From positions 21,441,606 to 21,505,605 of the forward strand of contig JASXTE010000001.1 of the NCBI GenBank assembly GCA_030280995.1: a DNA stretch of 64,000 bases. The letters are read 5' to 3'. Shown here piece after piece: positions 1-12,228 of this stretch. Under the pieces are notes generated by a model. That model was not told the origin of the DNA and made no database searches. It saw nothing but the letters and a program-made list of their open reading frames with translations. Origin of the DNA: Hemileia vastatrix. Its lineage: Eukaryota; Basidiomycota; Pucciniomycetes; Pucciniales; Zaghouaniaceae. The position numbers and the translations under genes were made by a program. Each line of letters starts with the position of its first letter. Within the stretch, counting starts at the first letter, position 1.

Positions 1-1
1 C

Positions 2-1543
2 TTATGCGCCGAAAAAAAGTTTCCTGTCAGTGGGAATAAAGGCACCTTGATTTCTCGTTTGTTGAATGAAGATTTACCTTCAAACGAGCGGCCGAAGAAA
101 AAGATAAAAACTAAAGCGTCAGATGTGGATTCCAATCAAACACCAAATATTCGAAACTTACAAACAAACCCTCCGGTTAAAAATGAAACATCTACTTCAG
201 TTCGACATGACACTACTTTTTCTTCAATTAGCGGGAAAAATAACTATATTCCTCCTCTGGCCTTACCCGTTGCGAGTAAGATCATAACCTCAGAATTTGC
301 GTCCCAACAAAATACGTTTTCTGATGAGGCTCTCAATGAACACCACCCTCGCGCTGAAAATTCTGTGCCAGTGCCCATTGCTAATCATGACAATCCGATC
401 AGACACTTGTCTTTCAGAAGTTTAGCCAGACAAAATTTTTGTCAAGAGAATAAAAAGATAGACAATAATGTTAACAACTCTTCCAAGCATAAAGAAATGG
501 TCGGCTCTTCCAATTTTCCCCCTATTACTTACATGAATGAAAATCACACGGAAAAAAACCATCAGACTAAAATTAGAATCAATTTTGAAAATGGTTTACA
601 TAATGGAGATTACAATCAAAAAGATATCCAAAGCTCACATTCTGTTGAAAGCATCAATGATTCGTCTGAATTGTCTAAAATACCTCCAGTCAACAAAGGT
701 TCAAAACAGAATATCACCCCGATATCATTTCCAACCATCGCATTCGATGAATTCTCTAACATACCGATTCAAAAAACAAATAATAATCCCATTGTGCAAA
801 AAAAATTCAAGACAGTGTTTAAATTACCCATGAATCTATTACCATTGAATGCGGAAGACAATAACTCTAGCTACGAGTCAGTGGATCATCCAGCAACTGA
901 TGTTGTTCAAACATACGTTCCTTTAATAGAGGCGCTTCTTCAGCATCTTTTTCGGCTCACTAAAACTTCAACTTTTGATACAAATTTTGTAGAAGAACAC
1001 CATCATCCATTGCTCGATACACAAATGTCTTCAGATTTACTTTCTGACGAAGCAAAAGCCAAAGGCCTCACTATTCTCGGGCTACGTTTCATCTTGACAA
1101 GAATTTGTATTGTTTTAACGGAACCTAATGTTACTGAAAGAGAGACGATCATTGCGAGAATCCTTTCATTTTCTAAAGTAAAGGATGTGAACTTTGGAAA
1201 AGGTGGAGTTTCTATTGCTTCTTTGGAAGATGATACAAGAATCAACTTTGTGGAAGCCACGGGAGAGCCAATAGGAACTTTGTTGGAACGAGTCAATAAT
1301 GAAGATACTGATTGTATTTTAAAATTAAGAGACGATTGGTCTGAATGGTTAGAAAGCACTTGGGAATCGAAAAAAGGCTTAATAAATACCGTTCATACCC
1401 TTGATTCTCATCTCTATCCTAATGGTATTTCAGCACGATTTCGTAAAAAAACTGGCGTTTCTGAAGAATTATCATGTGCTGAAACTTACGTTTTAGCCAA
1501 CTTGTCTGTGAGTGTATCAATGCGCTCCCATAATATTACTTAA
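2..1543 (+). CDS. SAP-domain protein, 5' end outside window
   Basis: The frame is open to the left window edge, so the gene starts outside; the first in-frame start-like codon (TTG at 47) is not credible. The first visible residues include PVSGNKGTLISRLL, which fits the second helix of a SAP domain, a small DNA-binding fold found in chromatin and RNA-processing proteins. A basic stretch (PKKKIKTK) follows and could be a nuclear localisation signal. Then come about 250 residues rich in Asn and Ser that look disordered. The last 200 residues look folded and alternate hydrophobic helices with acidic turns; I do not recognise that part. The stop is at 1541-1543. A nuclear role is inferred from the SAP half-motif only. 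Confidence 0.6.
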   Translation, partial: LCAEKKFPVSGNKGTLISRLLNEDLPSNERPKKKIKTKASDVDSNQTPNIRNLQTNPPVKNETSTSVRHDTTFSSISGKNNYIPPLALPVASKIITSEFASQQNTFSDEALNEHHPRAENSVPVPIANHDNPIRHLSFRSLARQNFCQENKKIDNNVNNSSKHKEMVGSSNFPPITYMNENHTEKNHQTKIRINFENGLHNGDYNQKDIQSSHSVESINDSSELSKIPPVNKGSKQNITPISFPTIAFDEFSNIPIQKTNNNPIVQKKFKTVFKLPMNLLPLNAEDNNSSYESVDHPATDVVQTYVPLIEALLQHLFRLTKTSTFDTNFVEEHHHPLLDTQMSSDLLSDEAKAKGLTILGLRFILTRICIVLTEPNVTERETIIARILSFSKVKDVNFGKGGVSIASLEDDTRINFVEATGEPIGTLLERVNNEDTDCILKLRDDWSEWLESTWESKKGLINTVHTLDSHLYPNGISARFRKKTGVSEELSCAETYVLANLSVSVSMRSHNIT

Positions 1544-3070
1544 TTCTCTCTTCCGTTTTGCATTTTAACTTCTTATTTGAAAAATAAAATTTGTACCATC
1601 AAGAAAATTAATCAAACAATTTATCATCATAATAAGTCAAAAAGGGGTCTTTTTTCCTTAATAAAACATCTTCTTAAAATACTAGTATATTATGAGCATT
1701 AACATTAGCATTATCCATTTCAATTTTTTTTCTTAGAAAAAACACATGAAAATATCTGCTGGCTAACTGCTATTTTTCTTTCAAAAAAAAAAACTAATAA
1801 ACACAATCCCTCATTTCACTCATGACATTATTACGGACTTTACGAATCTTTTGACTATTTTTTTCGATTTTTTGGCGACTTCATGATGAAGCCGAACGGT
1901 ATCAGTGGAGCTTGGTGTTCAATTCATGACCAAGCTTCACAAACATATACAAACACAGAAAAACAGCTCAAGAATAAGAATCCAGGTCTTAAAGAAGATA
2001 AAAAAAGAAGAACCCCCATCTCATTATATCTTCCACCATCACATCGAGTTGAAAGCGTGCACCTTTCCGGCCCCAAAACAAATATTCATCCAGCCTTAAG
2101 TGAAGTTCAAACCTGTGCAGGTAAAGTGATTGTATTAAGATTGACAGGTATTGGAGTGGGGTGTGAGGAGGGTGGAATAGATGAGGACGGATTATGGGGA
2201 ACGGTTTTAAAAAATGTACCCTCATGAAAAAAAGCAAAAACAAACTACAAATAAAACATTTATAATTCTAGAAAAAACTACCTTAGATGCAAACATACTA
2301 ATGGTTTAAGATAAGTTAAAAAATTTCATTTACCAAGTGAATAAAGACTTTTCTTGAAACTTCCATTTTTCCATTTTTTCTTATTTTGAAAAATGTCCGA
2401 TTGCTAGCTGCAGTAAAGGATTCGATAACATATTTCTTTGCACAAAATTTCAAATCATACCCAAAAATGGCATTTATTCTTCTAGATACATTTTTAATAT
2501 CCAATTTTCATCAGGGTATATATATTTTTCGACAATAATGACTAGGATTTTTTTAAAAAAAGATACCCACTCCACCTCTCCAAAAGCCCTTGATTTTCAT
2601 GAATCATACGTATTTGAATGATTTATAAAACCAAGAAAAAAATAAGAAAAAAATAGCCAGAGAACAAAGTTTGATTATGTTTTAACTCCTTGAAGTAAAG
2701 ATAGATCATGCGTTACATTTGTCAATCAAGAAAAGGAAGAATAATGTTTCAAAATGACTATTTATACTTTTACCCTCACTATTACTGGTAGTATGACTGC
2801 TACCTCTACTTCAATTGAAACATCCATTTATCATCGCATTTTAATTTTTTATCTTTCTTGTGCTTCTTGTGTTTCTTCCTCTTCCTCTTCCTCCACTTCC
2901 TGTTTCTGTGGTGTTTGGGAGGAGGAAACGAAAGAAAAACGAATTGGCATTTGCATTTCCGGTTCAGAAATGAGGTGATTTACTAATTTTGGTCTCAATG
3001 TCTAATTCAGTCAAATGTATGAATAGAAAAATAGAGAGAAGTCGAAAAAAAGTGAGTTTTGTGAAAAGTC
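1544..3070. other. Intergenic, AT-rich; one doubtful ORF
   Basis: This stretch separates the SAP-domain gene from the tail of the minus-strand P450. It is AT-rich with A and T runs. The only ORF of note is 1883-2227 on the plus strand (114 codons, ATG start). It ends in low-complexity Gly/Glu sequence and contains a splice-donor-like CAG|GTAAAG near 2118. I recognise no family and do not call it a gene. Confidence 0.4.
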
Positions 3071-6000
3071 TTAATGTACATCAAATAATTTTTTTTTCTT
3101 TTGACAAACTTTGGAAAAATAGAACAAGGAAATATAACTAATGAAGCTCACAAGACATTTTTTCTTAAATATGGAGGGCCCACCATCTTGATCTCTTGTC
3201 TGTAGCTGAAATTTTAAGACAAGCAATGAAAGGACAATTTTCATTTCGAGAACAGCAAAATTATAGCCGATACAAGAATGTGAACCAGCAAGGAAAGTTA
3301 ACATTCCGGAACGAGTACCGGTAAGATACGGAGGAAGAGTTGGGTTAGGGTTTATCCAACGATCAGGATCAAAGATGTCGGCATTTGGGCCAAAAATTTC
3401 TTTTGAACGATTGAGTGTGATAATGCTGATCAGGATGCGTTGATTGGGTTGAATAGGGATGTGATCAATAACTTGACCATTGTTCAAACGAATGGGAGTC
3501 TCCAGGGGGACCTGATTTGCTTCAGTTGCCATGCGTGAAGTTTCTGGTGCGGGCGGATATAAACGTAACGATTCATTCTACAAAGATATTGAGCAAAGAA
3601 TGAAAATTTTTTAGAAAAGGACTTATTAATGTCAGTGTCATTATTCTGAAAAAGACAAATGAAACCTATAATTAAATAGTTGAAATTTTACACAAATAGC
3701 ATCCAAGTAAGTCAACTTTGACAATTCCCCAAGAGGGATATCTTCGTCTTCGTCAAGGTACAAAGACTTTCGACAATCACATAATTCTTCCCGTAATTTG
3801 GTTTGAACCAAAAGGTTGCGGGCCAACAACCAGGAAGTCCAAGTCAAAGCTGCAGCCGTAGCTAATATTCAATCAACAACAAAATATCAAGTCCAGTCAA
3901 AATAGGGAAATGGGAAATGGTAAACAAAAGAGAAAAAAGAAAAAATCAACCAAGAAAATCAAAAAACTAAATGTTGATTTTTATATATATCAATTTTCAT
4001 AAGTAAAAGTTAGTACTTACTTTCATGACCTCCGAGTATGAAAGAGCGGATCTATAAATAAATCAAGAGAAAACGAAGCCATTATAAAATCAATTTCATA
4101 TCACTAGATCCAACTTCTAAGATTTAACGAAAATGTGATTTTTCAAAGAAACCAAAAAAAAAAAAATCTTTAAAGGACAAAAAATAAACAATAGTAATAA
4201 TAAAAAGTGAGTGCCTTATAATGACATACCTGCTCGGATATTTCTCTATCACTGAACTTTCTCTTCCCTTTAACGGCATTTTTGCTGGCTAATAAAACAC
4301 CCAGCATGTCTTGTTCACTAAGCTTTTCCTCTTGATTTCCATCATTCTCCTTTACGTTTGTAGCCCCATCATCTGGATAACCTAGTGCAAGTTGTAAGGC
4401 TTCAAGTTTGTTTTTAATTATCTTCGGACCTATCTTGCTGACGATCTTTCGAGAATTCTCGCTTGCCATAATAGCTTCAGTTCGAATCACGGTTCCTGCG
4501 AGAAACTTCAATTTTGTTTGAAAGTACTTTAGAATCGCGCCTAGGGCTGTTCGCTTGCCTGAACCAAGACTCCTGATCCATAGAAGAACGTTTTTCATCA
4601 TGGGGTTGAAAGAAAGAAAATTAAAATGGAACGAAAGAAAGTTAAGAGTGATTTTTTAATTCTGAGAATATTTTATTGCTATTTCGATAACTTACCCAAC
4701 AAGTGCCAAAGCATCAGCCAAGCCACCATCTTTGTGTTCCAAAGAATTAAATTCGTATCCAAGTCCGGCGACTCCAATCTGCCAATCATCCAAAATTATC
4801 CCATCCATATCAGATATCAAGATAAAAAACAAAAATTGAGAAAATTATGACAAAATCTTTATCTTTTTGAAATGCGCAAGCAAAAAAAAGGATATTACCA
4901 TATCCAATGAAATACGTCCAAACCATTCCAAAACATTAATAACTTCTGATCCTTCGCCCTCTCCTTCTGTGCTATTAAATTGATCTGTCTCCCCTTTCAC
5001 GATTTCTGTGAATATCTCCTCAAGCTTTTGTGAATTTGATACATATATGTGGACACATGTGTTCAAAATGATTATATCAGAAATTATCCAATAAAAATAT
5101 TAATTTATTTATGTCTCATTATATTTGAAATGAAGTAATGTATTCTTGAGACGCACTTTATGGGCTTTTTTATAAAAAGCAGATACCCATAGGGGTTCAT
5201 TCTTCTTCAAAAAGATGGGTCGAAGAATATTTCTTTGATGGCGATGCTCTTCCCCTATTGATCGGATAGATGACATTTTTTTAAAAATAAAAAGATACAA
5301 CATCATTATTTGATACAATGATAATCAAAAGTACTATCGTCAAAGTAATAGGAAAAAAGTGGAAGAAAGAAAAACCAACCTTCAGCACTCAGTAACCCAT
5401 TTCCAAACAATCCGGCGATGATTCGACGAAATGCTTCAGGCTTTGGATATATTTTGTGTTGCTTGACTAATATATACTCAAGTGCCTTCAAGTCCGTGAT
5501 GGAGAGAGTTTTTTCCTTTACACACATAAATATATATGCGGATGGGAGAGAATGATTGTTATTATTATTTTCAAATTCAGTACTTTAAACATTTTGACTT
5601 ACCCCGAACAACCCAGAGAATAAAACCACTTTTCCGTACTTTGTGTGCCATTTCTCATAAGTGTCGCCAGTTTCGTGCTCCATCTATTTAATAATCAATA
5701 ATTTGAAATAAAAATATGTGATTCAAAAAAATCATTAGCTAGGCGACTCTTTTTTAAATGTATATATTTTGCTACATTCCATGTAACTAAAAAGGATGAT
5801 GCAATAAATCTGAATAATTTCAATTTATTTGAGATTAAAGGCTCTATAGAATGTAGTTTTTTTGATAAAAAAATATAAACCAAGAAACCAAAAAGAAAAG
5901 TAAAGTGAATTTAAGGAAGTTTTTATTGATTTACGCACGATTTCGGCCATGTTACCTAGTATAAGGCCCTCTGATTTAGGGCCCGGAATGTAACACAAAT

Positions 6001-6260
6001 TATCTGGCTCGATTATTTTATGAATTACTTTTTTGAAAAAAATAAATGACAGGATTCCAAGTCCTACGAAGCTAATTCTAAAAAAAAAAAAAATTGAGAG
6101 GACACATTAAAAAGTAAAAAAAGAGTTGGAAAATTAAATATCATCATTCGTTTGGATCATGAAGCATGAAATGAATTTTAAAATTAAAAATTTCTTACAC
6201 AATTATTGAATTCACATTTATTGTGAATTTTAATTCGTTAACATTATTTATGGGCTCCAT
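3071..6260 (-). CDS. Cytochrome P450 monooxygenase, 11 exons
   Basis: A haem-thiolate monooxygenase, probably anchored in the ER membrane; substrate unknown. Exons by splice motifs and P450 landmarks: 6260-6199, 6077-5939, 5683-5603, 5515-5380, 5254-5157, 5024-4899, 4778-4696, 4572-4230, 4051-4021, 3861-3692 and 3577-3071, joining in frame to 591 residues. An N-terminal hydrophobic segment (ISFVGLGILSFIFF) is followed by the proline-rich hinge IPGPKSEG, the C-helix GEEHRHQR, the I-helix oxygen motif GGHETT, the K-helix ExxR (ESLR in ESLRLYPP) and the haem-binding FLAGSHSCIG with its Cys ligand. The usual Arg two before that Cys is His. Donors are mostly GTAAGT or GTGCGT. The weakest joint is the acceptor at 4573, since the upstream reading MMKNVLLWIR is also open. 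The Lys-rich C-terminus is odd and may hide one more intron. Confidence 0.85.
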
Positions 6261-7256
6261 TTTACTCGGCAGTAGCTTTCAAGTGGGAACAGTAAATAAT
6301 ATCTAGAGTAATAAAGTGGGATGATTTATAAGAATTCAAAAAATTATATCAAGTATATATATTTAAATCAAAAACGTTTTTCGATATCCTCCGCGGGTAG
6401 ATAAAAATATTCTGAAATGTGCGAAGGACAAGCTGGTTGTGCAAAAGAATAAAGAAATTGAAAAATAAAATCCTCAAGAGATAACTTTGCGGGAAGGACT
6501 TTTGCTTTTCATTGAAAGAGAAGCCGGACCAAAAGCATTATTTTTTGTCGCTTCGATACGTCCAAAAGTGAACTGATATTTTTAGCTAAACTGGTTTGAA
6601 AAGTAAAATCAAACACGTGAGCTACCAAAAACAATATCATAGCAGTCTCTGCTTTCTCTTAAATCATATATAAAAATTTTAATTACTCAGAGAAGTGTCA
6701 ATCAAGATGATGATATGGAATAAGGCTTTGGGATATCACTTGAATATCACTAAGTAGCATTCTTTGAAAATGTAATATAAATAAATTATAAAGTATGCAT
6801 TATAATATATATTTTGATGATTCTGACTGTACTAAGAATGCAAAATCTTAGTCCTGCAATTTTTTCTACTACCTCAACAACTTTAAGAGCAGATGACCTG
6901 AGATTCATTGCCTGAAGTAGCGCAGCTGTTTATGTTTTGGGAGAAAAAAACATAGTACACCCTTCAGGATTTGCATGTGGCTATAAAACTCAATAGATAG
7001 TAGAATAACACAAAAAAATAGCTAATGGACGTAAGATAGCCCATAATAGTAGCCTTGACAATGCATGAATCATTTTGGAAAAGCACGAGTGACCTTAAGA
7101 ATATATTGAAGATTAGTTTATTATTATAAATCTGGAAATCAAGAAATTGTTAAAGAAAATAGTCAAAATTGTTTATTGGAAGAAGAGTGATTTTAGTCAA
7201 TTTATGCTTTTTTTTAAAAAAAAACTCATCTCAAAGTTCTCACTTAATTAACCATA
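6261..7256. other. Intergenic AT-rich spacer
   Basis: Upstream of the P450 start and up to the target-site copy of element A. It should contain the P450 promoter, but I see no clear TATA box or repeated operator. No credible coding frame on either strand. Confidence 0.4.
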
Positions 7257-7532
7257 TAATAGGGGGTGTCAGTTCTGGCAAATCCGCACTTAAATAAGTG
7301 TGGATTTCCAAAACACACTAGCCCCAATACTGGTGGATTTCAAAATGAAATAAGTCACTTATTTCACTCAAATCCGCACTTTCTCAACCAAAAGTGCTGA
7401 TTTCACCATCAAGTCCCATTTCACTGATTTGTCAGCATCATCCCATTCATACGCAGCACTCCGCAGCATAACACTTCATAACTCAAAACATCGTACATCA
7501 CTTACATCTTCATATCATATCATATAAGAGTT

Positions 7533-8160
7533 ATGCCTTCCTCACTTTCAAATCGTGATAAATTACATAAAGCAATGACTTTCATGGCTCTTGAACTGCT
7601 CTTGGACTCTGATTGCGATTCTGATTCTGATCTAGAAGAAGATTTTGTCTTTTTATCAAAAATGGCCACGAAACGTTACCTTCTTCCCAGAAAGCCTCAA
7701 GTACTTCATACCCCCAAGTACACCATCCAAACACTTCTTAAACTATCTACACCCAGTTTTAGACAGCTGTTCAGGACTTCTCAGGAATGTTTCCTTAAAT
7801 TGCTTGAGCTTATTCAGGATCATCCCATATTTCACAATAATTTTCAAAAAGAACAACAACATCCTTCAATTCAATTGGCCATCACACTATGTCATTTGGG
7901 TTCAAATGGTAATGGAGCCGCTTTGAAATGTTTAGAAAATGTCTTTGATTTAGGGTATGGTTCAGTTAACACTTATACCAAACGATGTATCACTGCCACC
8001 AACTCCTTGTAATCTCAACTTCTCACCTGGCCAACAAAAGAAGAGCGACTTGAATCATCTCAGGTTATGCAAGCAGAGGGCTTCCCAGGATGTATTGGTT
8101 TTGTTGATGGTACTGCTATTCCTTTGAGCCAGAAACCTGCTCAAGGTGGAAACAATTACT
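7533..8160 (+). pseudogene. Harbinger-like DDE transposase, truncated (element A)
   Basis: ATG at 7533. The N-terminus, with the acidic repeat DSDCDSDSDLEED, matches the other copies. The conserved core follows: SNGNGAALKCLENVF, then GCIGFVDGTAIPLS with the first catalytic Asp. The frame is broken by a TAA at 8010-8012 where element B reads GAA, so a single base change made the stop. After NNYF at 8160 the sequence leaves the transposase entirely, so the second Asp and the Glu of the DDE triad are absent. It cannot encode a working transposase. Confidence 0.85.
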
Positions 8161-8193
8161 TTCACATTCTCGTCAAAAATTTTCACCAAAATA

Positions 8194-8400
8194 TTTACAA
8201 GTCAAAAAAATTCCATATCTGTTTTAAAAAATTGGCAATACTCTCCTCTGCATTTTATTGAAGCAAGGGGTGGATATCACCAAAATTTTTCTAAGTCATC
8301 AATTTCACATGTCAGATTTGAAAATTTGGCAATACCCCCCCCTGCATTTTATTGAAGTAAGTGGTGGAAGTCATCTAAATTTAATATAATTACATAAATT
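8194..8400. repeat. Block shared by elements A and D downstream of the oxygenase
   Basis: Holds two imperfect copies of a roughly 100-bp unit containing AAAATTTGGCAATAC and TGAATTTTATTGAAG-like words. A close copy lies at 28427-28640 in element D, at the same place relative to the oxygenase pseudogene (past its 3' end). It is probably part of that module's 3' flank. Confidence 0.6.
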
Positions 8401-8666
8401 ATTAAATAAATATCTAATATATATCAATTTCCCTAGTTTAAAGTAATGACAATCCCTCAAGCCAAAATGCAGATCAAATCTAGAAACAAAAGTTTGGGAC
8501 TTTCCACAGGTATAGGCTAGAGGAACCCCATGAAACAAATAAATGTTATCATGATTACCATTTATACAACACAAGGTCGTGGGCCCATTACTTTAGTTGA
8601 GGAAATTGATACATAAAAATATTTATTAAAAATTTATGAAAAAATATAAAATTTTCGATGACAACT

Positions 8667-9293
8667 CTAATCCCCATACTTTTTGGATCTAAATAAAGTT
8701 TTTTTAAATAGATTAACTTTACCTTCTTTCATTACCTTATTAATTCTTTGAATCAACTTATGACTGATTTGAAATGAGCAACCAAAATGTGTTAAATCTT
8801 GACAGGATTCCAAACCAGGAGGAGCTTTGGTTGTTTGATGATTATCCTTAGAAGAATTCCAAATAGTTTCGATGATACCATTTCCCAAACCAAAATCAAT
8901 GATGCACCGGTGGTCTGGAAAATATAAACCATGTCATTTGATTTTAGCTGGAGATGGTATTCCTTGGCCAGTAATTGGTTTGATATATGAGAATATACCA
9001 AAAGTAAGAAAATTGGTGTCCTTGGTATCGGTGTGAATTTTATTGTGAAATCCAGAATGAGTGATAATAACATTAGAAAATAAAAGATATTTGTGGCTGA
9101 TATCTTCCCATTTGGAGTCACACCAATTTGGTATTCCAACTTTGGTTGCAAGTTCATGATTTTTTTCAAATGCTTTATTACAGTGCTTTTTGAGTCGAAG
9201 AGCAAGAAAAGAGTTAAAGGAAGGTAGAGTGTCCCATAAGCAAAAATCTTCATCTTTTTGAGCTTTAGTGATATTCTTGAGCAACGAATACAT
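8667..9293 (-). pseudogene. Tet-like 2OG-Fe(II) oxygenase fragment (element A)
   Basis: One frame interrupted by a single TGA at 8936-8934, where element D reads GGT. Visible motifs: SGFHNKIHTDTKD with the iron-binding HxD (H-T-D), KIK*HGLYFPDHRCIIDFGLG, and the distal iron-ligand candidate His in DNHQTTKAPP, then LTHFGCSFQI. This order fits the Tet-like 2OG-Fe(II) oxygenase family expanded in basidiomycetes, relatives of TET/JBP 5-methylpyrimidine dioxygenases. The residue before FG, often Arg in the family, is His here and in the C and D copies. The N-terminal part is missing. It runs opposite to the transposase in the same element. Confidence 0.75.
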
Positions 9294-9402
9294 GCCTATA
9301 TAATTGAAATGCCTAGATAATAATCATATAAGAGTTTCAGAATCCTTATCCTCTAACTATGCAATATAAAAATGTGAAATAAGACAAGTGAAATTTTGAA
9401 AA

Positions 9403-9718
9403 AAGGCTCAACTTCAAAGGTCAAAATCTCAGCAACCACTGAACCTAATTCAAACCTGTTTGAGGGAAATGAAAGATATGCTTTAGTAGAATCTTCAGTT
9501 AAAGGACATGTGATTTAAATAAACCTAACCCTAATTTGTTACATAAAAAAATGAAATAAAAATTTAAATTGGGAAAAAAAAGGCTCAACTTTAACGGACA
9601 ATATCTCAGCAACCACTGAATCAAATTCAAATCTGTTTGTGGGAAATGAAAGGTAGCCTTCAGGAGAATCTTCAGTAAAAAGAACATTAGATTTGAATAA
9701 ACCTAACCCTAATTCCGA
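9403..9718. repeat. Two tandem copies of a ~180-bp unit (element A)
   Basis: Both copies read through GGCTCAACTT, ATCTCAGCAACCACTGAA and AATAAACCTAACCCTAATT in the same order. They are internal to element A, non-coding and of unknown role. Confidence 0.7.
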
Positions 9719-11005
9719 GTCTGATTTTCAAAATTTTACAAAAACTTGAAAAGTGGTAATGAAGATGAGATCAAAAGAAGTTTTATAAGTTCACTGTTAT
9801 CCAGATAAGAGTCATACATATATTTAAGTATGAAGTTTTCATAAAAGGAATGAGATATCATATAGGCATGAAAAAAAGGAGATGAAACTTACCTTGGTTG
9901 AAAAGTAGGAAAAATAGAGTGAGAAAGATTGATGTTGGAATTGTGGGGAAATTGAATATGGAGTAAGTGAAATGCATAAAGAATGTGCAATGTATGTGTT
10001 TCAATGAAATGGAGCCAAAAAAAAGTGAAATAAGGGAAAGGGGGGATAATGACCATGCCAAGGAGGGATGAAGAGTAGGGTGATGGAGCTAAAAAAGAAA
10101 GTAAAGAGGGAGAGAAAAAAAAGGTTAATTTTACCATTGAAATCCAAAATAACCACTTACAAAAATAATTTAGATAAAAAAAATAAAATAAACAGAAAAA
10201 AACAAAAAAAATTATAATTAGTAATCAAAAAATCAAAAAAAAGAATAAAGTGACTTACCTGGAGAGATGAGATGACAAAATGAATGAAACCAAATTGTTT
10301 GAGGGATGTTGGAGGAGAATAGGAAAAGGATATGAGGGATGAATGAAAAAAAAATCACTGACAAAATATGTGATTTCAGAAAATATGCAATTTCATGTTG
10401 AGCTGGTGAAAGAAAACCAATGAGCCATCCAAAAAAAAGATTTTCACTGTAAATTCCAAAAAAAAATGAATATGCAACAAACCAAAATACCAACCCAAGT
10501 GAATGAAGTACACAAAGAGGACATTTTGAGAGTACAAAATGGTATGGGAAAGAAAGGGATGATGTGTCCAACATGTGGTTTTGAAAAAAAAATCATGAAA
10601 AAAGTGCTGATTTGAGGTCAGAACTGACACCCATTTTTGAAATAAGTGACTTTTTTTGCAAAATTTAAGTGCTGATTTGGTTTGAAATACGCACTTAAGT
10701 TAAGTGCGGATTTGCCAGAACTGACATCCCCTAATAGGGGGTGTCAGTTCTGGCAAATCCGCACTTACAAATCCGCACTTAAATTTGACCAAATCCGCAC
10801 TTAAATATGTGCGGATTTCCAAAACACACTAGCCCCAATACTGGTGGATTTCAAAATGAAATAAGTCACTTATTTCACTCAAATCCGCACTTTCTCAACC
10901 AAAAGTGCTGATTTCACCATCAAGTCCCATTTCACTGATTTGTCAGCATCATCCCATTCATACGCAGCACTCCGCAGAATAACACTTCATAACTCAAAAC
11001 ATCGT

Positions 11006-11938
11006 ACAATTCAATTGGCCATCACACTATGTCGTTTGGGTTCAAATGGTAATGGAGCCGCTTTGAAACGTTTAGAAAATGTCTTTGATTTAGGGTATGG
11101 TTCAGTTAACACTTATACCAAACGATGTATCACTGCCATCAACTCCTTGGAATCTCAACTTCTCACCTGGCCAACAAAAGAAGAGCGACTTGAATCATCT
11201 CAGTTTATGCAAGCAGAGGGCTTTCCAGGATGTATTGGTTTTGTTGATGGTACTACTATTCCTTTGAGCCAGAAACCTGCTCAAGGTGGAAACAATTACT
11301 TTGACCGTAAAAAGAGGTAGATTATTTTTAACTCCTTTCATCCTCCTTGAAACTAACACAAACAAATATATCTTCTTTATAGATATTCAATTAACGTTCA
11401 GCTTATATGTGACGTAAACAAAAAATTTATATCATTCTTTGCTGGCTATCCTGGCTCATGTCATGACTCCTACGTCTTCCAAAGAATGCATATTTCAAAT
11501 GAACCTGAAAAATTCTTTGATGAAAATCAGTATCTTCTTGCAGATTCTGCTTATGTGAATGGAAAGTATGTACTTCCTGCTTTTCGGGGAGCAGCTTCAG
11601 AAGACAGTCAAAATGCCAAATTCAACAATCATTTGGCAAAGTCAAGAGTCCGTATTGAACATTCTATTGGAATCTTGAAAGGCCGTTTTTCTAGTTTAAG
11701 GGAATTAAGAAGTCCTCTTAGAAATAAATCTGAAATGGAGGCGGTGATCAACTGGATTCTGTGTTGCACTATACTTCATAACCTACTTTCTGACCTCAAA
11801 GATCAATGGTTAGAGCTGTATGAAGATGAACAAGTTGATTCACCTCCGACTATATCCAACACTTCTATTTCTCAATCAACTAGTATAAGGGCGAAAATCC
11901 TTCCAATAACACTCCAACATTTTTCAACGCAATTTTAA
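11006..11938 (+). pseudogene. Harbinger-like DDE transposase lacking N-terminus (element B)
   Basis: Homology to the A copy starts at about 11006, directly after a deletion junction. An intron at 11317-11382 (66 bp) joins DRKKR to YSINVQLICDV. The DDE_Tnp_4-type triad is complete: Asp in GFVDGTTIPLS, Asp in YLLADSAYVNG, and Glu in RIEHSIGILKGRF. The YPGSCHDS motif lies between the Asp residues. The C-terminus ends at 11936-11938. No ATG lies in a sensible place upstream, and about 110 N-terminal residues present in copy A are missing, so it is probably inactive despite an intact catalytic core. Confidence 0.85.
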
Positions 11939-12228
11939 TTTTTTTCTCTTTCTCTTCAAATTATCAATTTGCATGTATTATTCACTGAGAATGGTAAATT
12001 TTTTTGCATATTTTTTTGGTTTTTGAATTTGCTGTTAAAGTCTTATTTTTTTTTCTCTCTGTGTTTTCTTTCATCAACTCAACATGAAATCGCATATTTT
12101 CAGCAAACGCATATTTTTTCAGTCACTCAAAGGTTGGGAAAGAGTTGGAAGGGAAGATTAAGGGTTCCGAGGCATTTTAAATGAAGAAAAGGGTCTGGGA
12201 GAGGTTGAGAGGGGTGAAATGGGGATCA

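Larger units (their letters stand above)
7262..10731. mobile_element. PIF/Harbinger-like element A
   Basis: Begins GGGGGTGTCAGTTCTGGCAA and ends with the inverted form, with one change near the tip (GACATCCCC). It is flanked by TAATA at 7257-7261 and 10732-10736. Subterminal AAATCCGCACTT motifs recur in both ends and are likely transposase-binding sites. It holds the 5' half of a DDE transposase gene on the plus strand, then a Tet-like oxygenase pseudogene on the minus strand, then a block with minus-strand splice-donor motifs (AAG|GTAAGT near 9890, CAG|GTAAGT near 10258). A related block occurs in D at about 34290-34730. The transposase gene loses homology to element B after about 8160, so A is a rearranged, non-autonomous copy. 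Confidence 0.85.

Noticed and set aside
1883..2227. 114-codon ORF downstream of the SAP-domain gene
   Set aside because: No family resemblance and low-complexity end; kept only as a remark on the intergenic region.
4572..4696. Possible frameshift in the P450
   Set aside because: Reading back from MMKNVLLWIR gives no AG acceptor in phase, but the acceptor ATCAG at 4573 restores the frame without any frameshift, so I do not call the gene broken.
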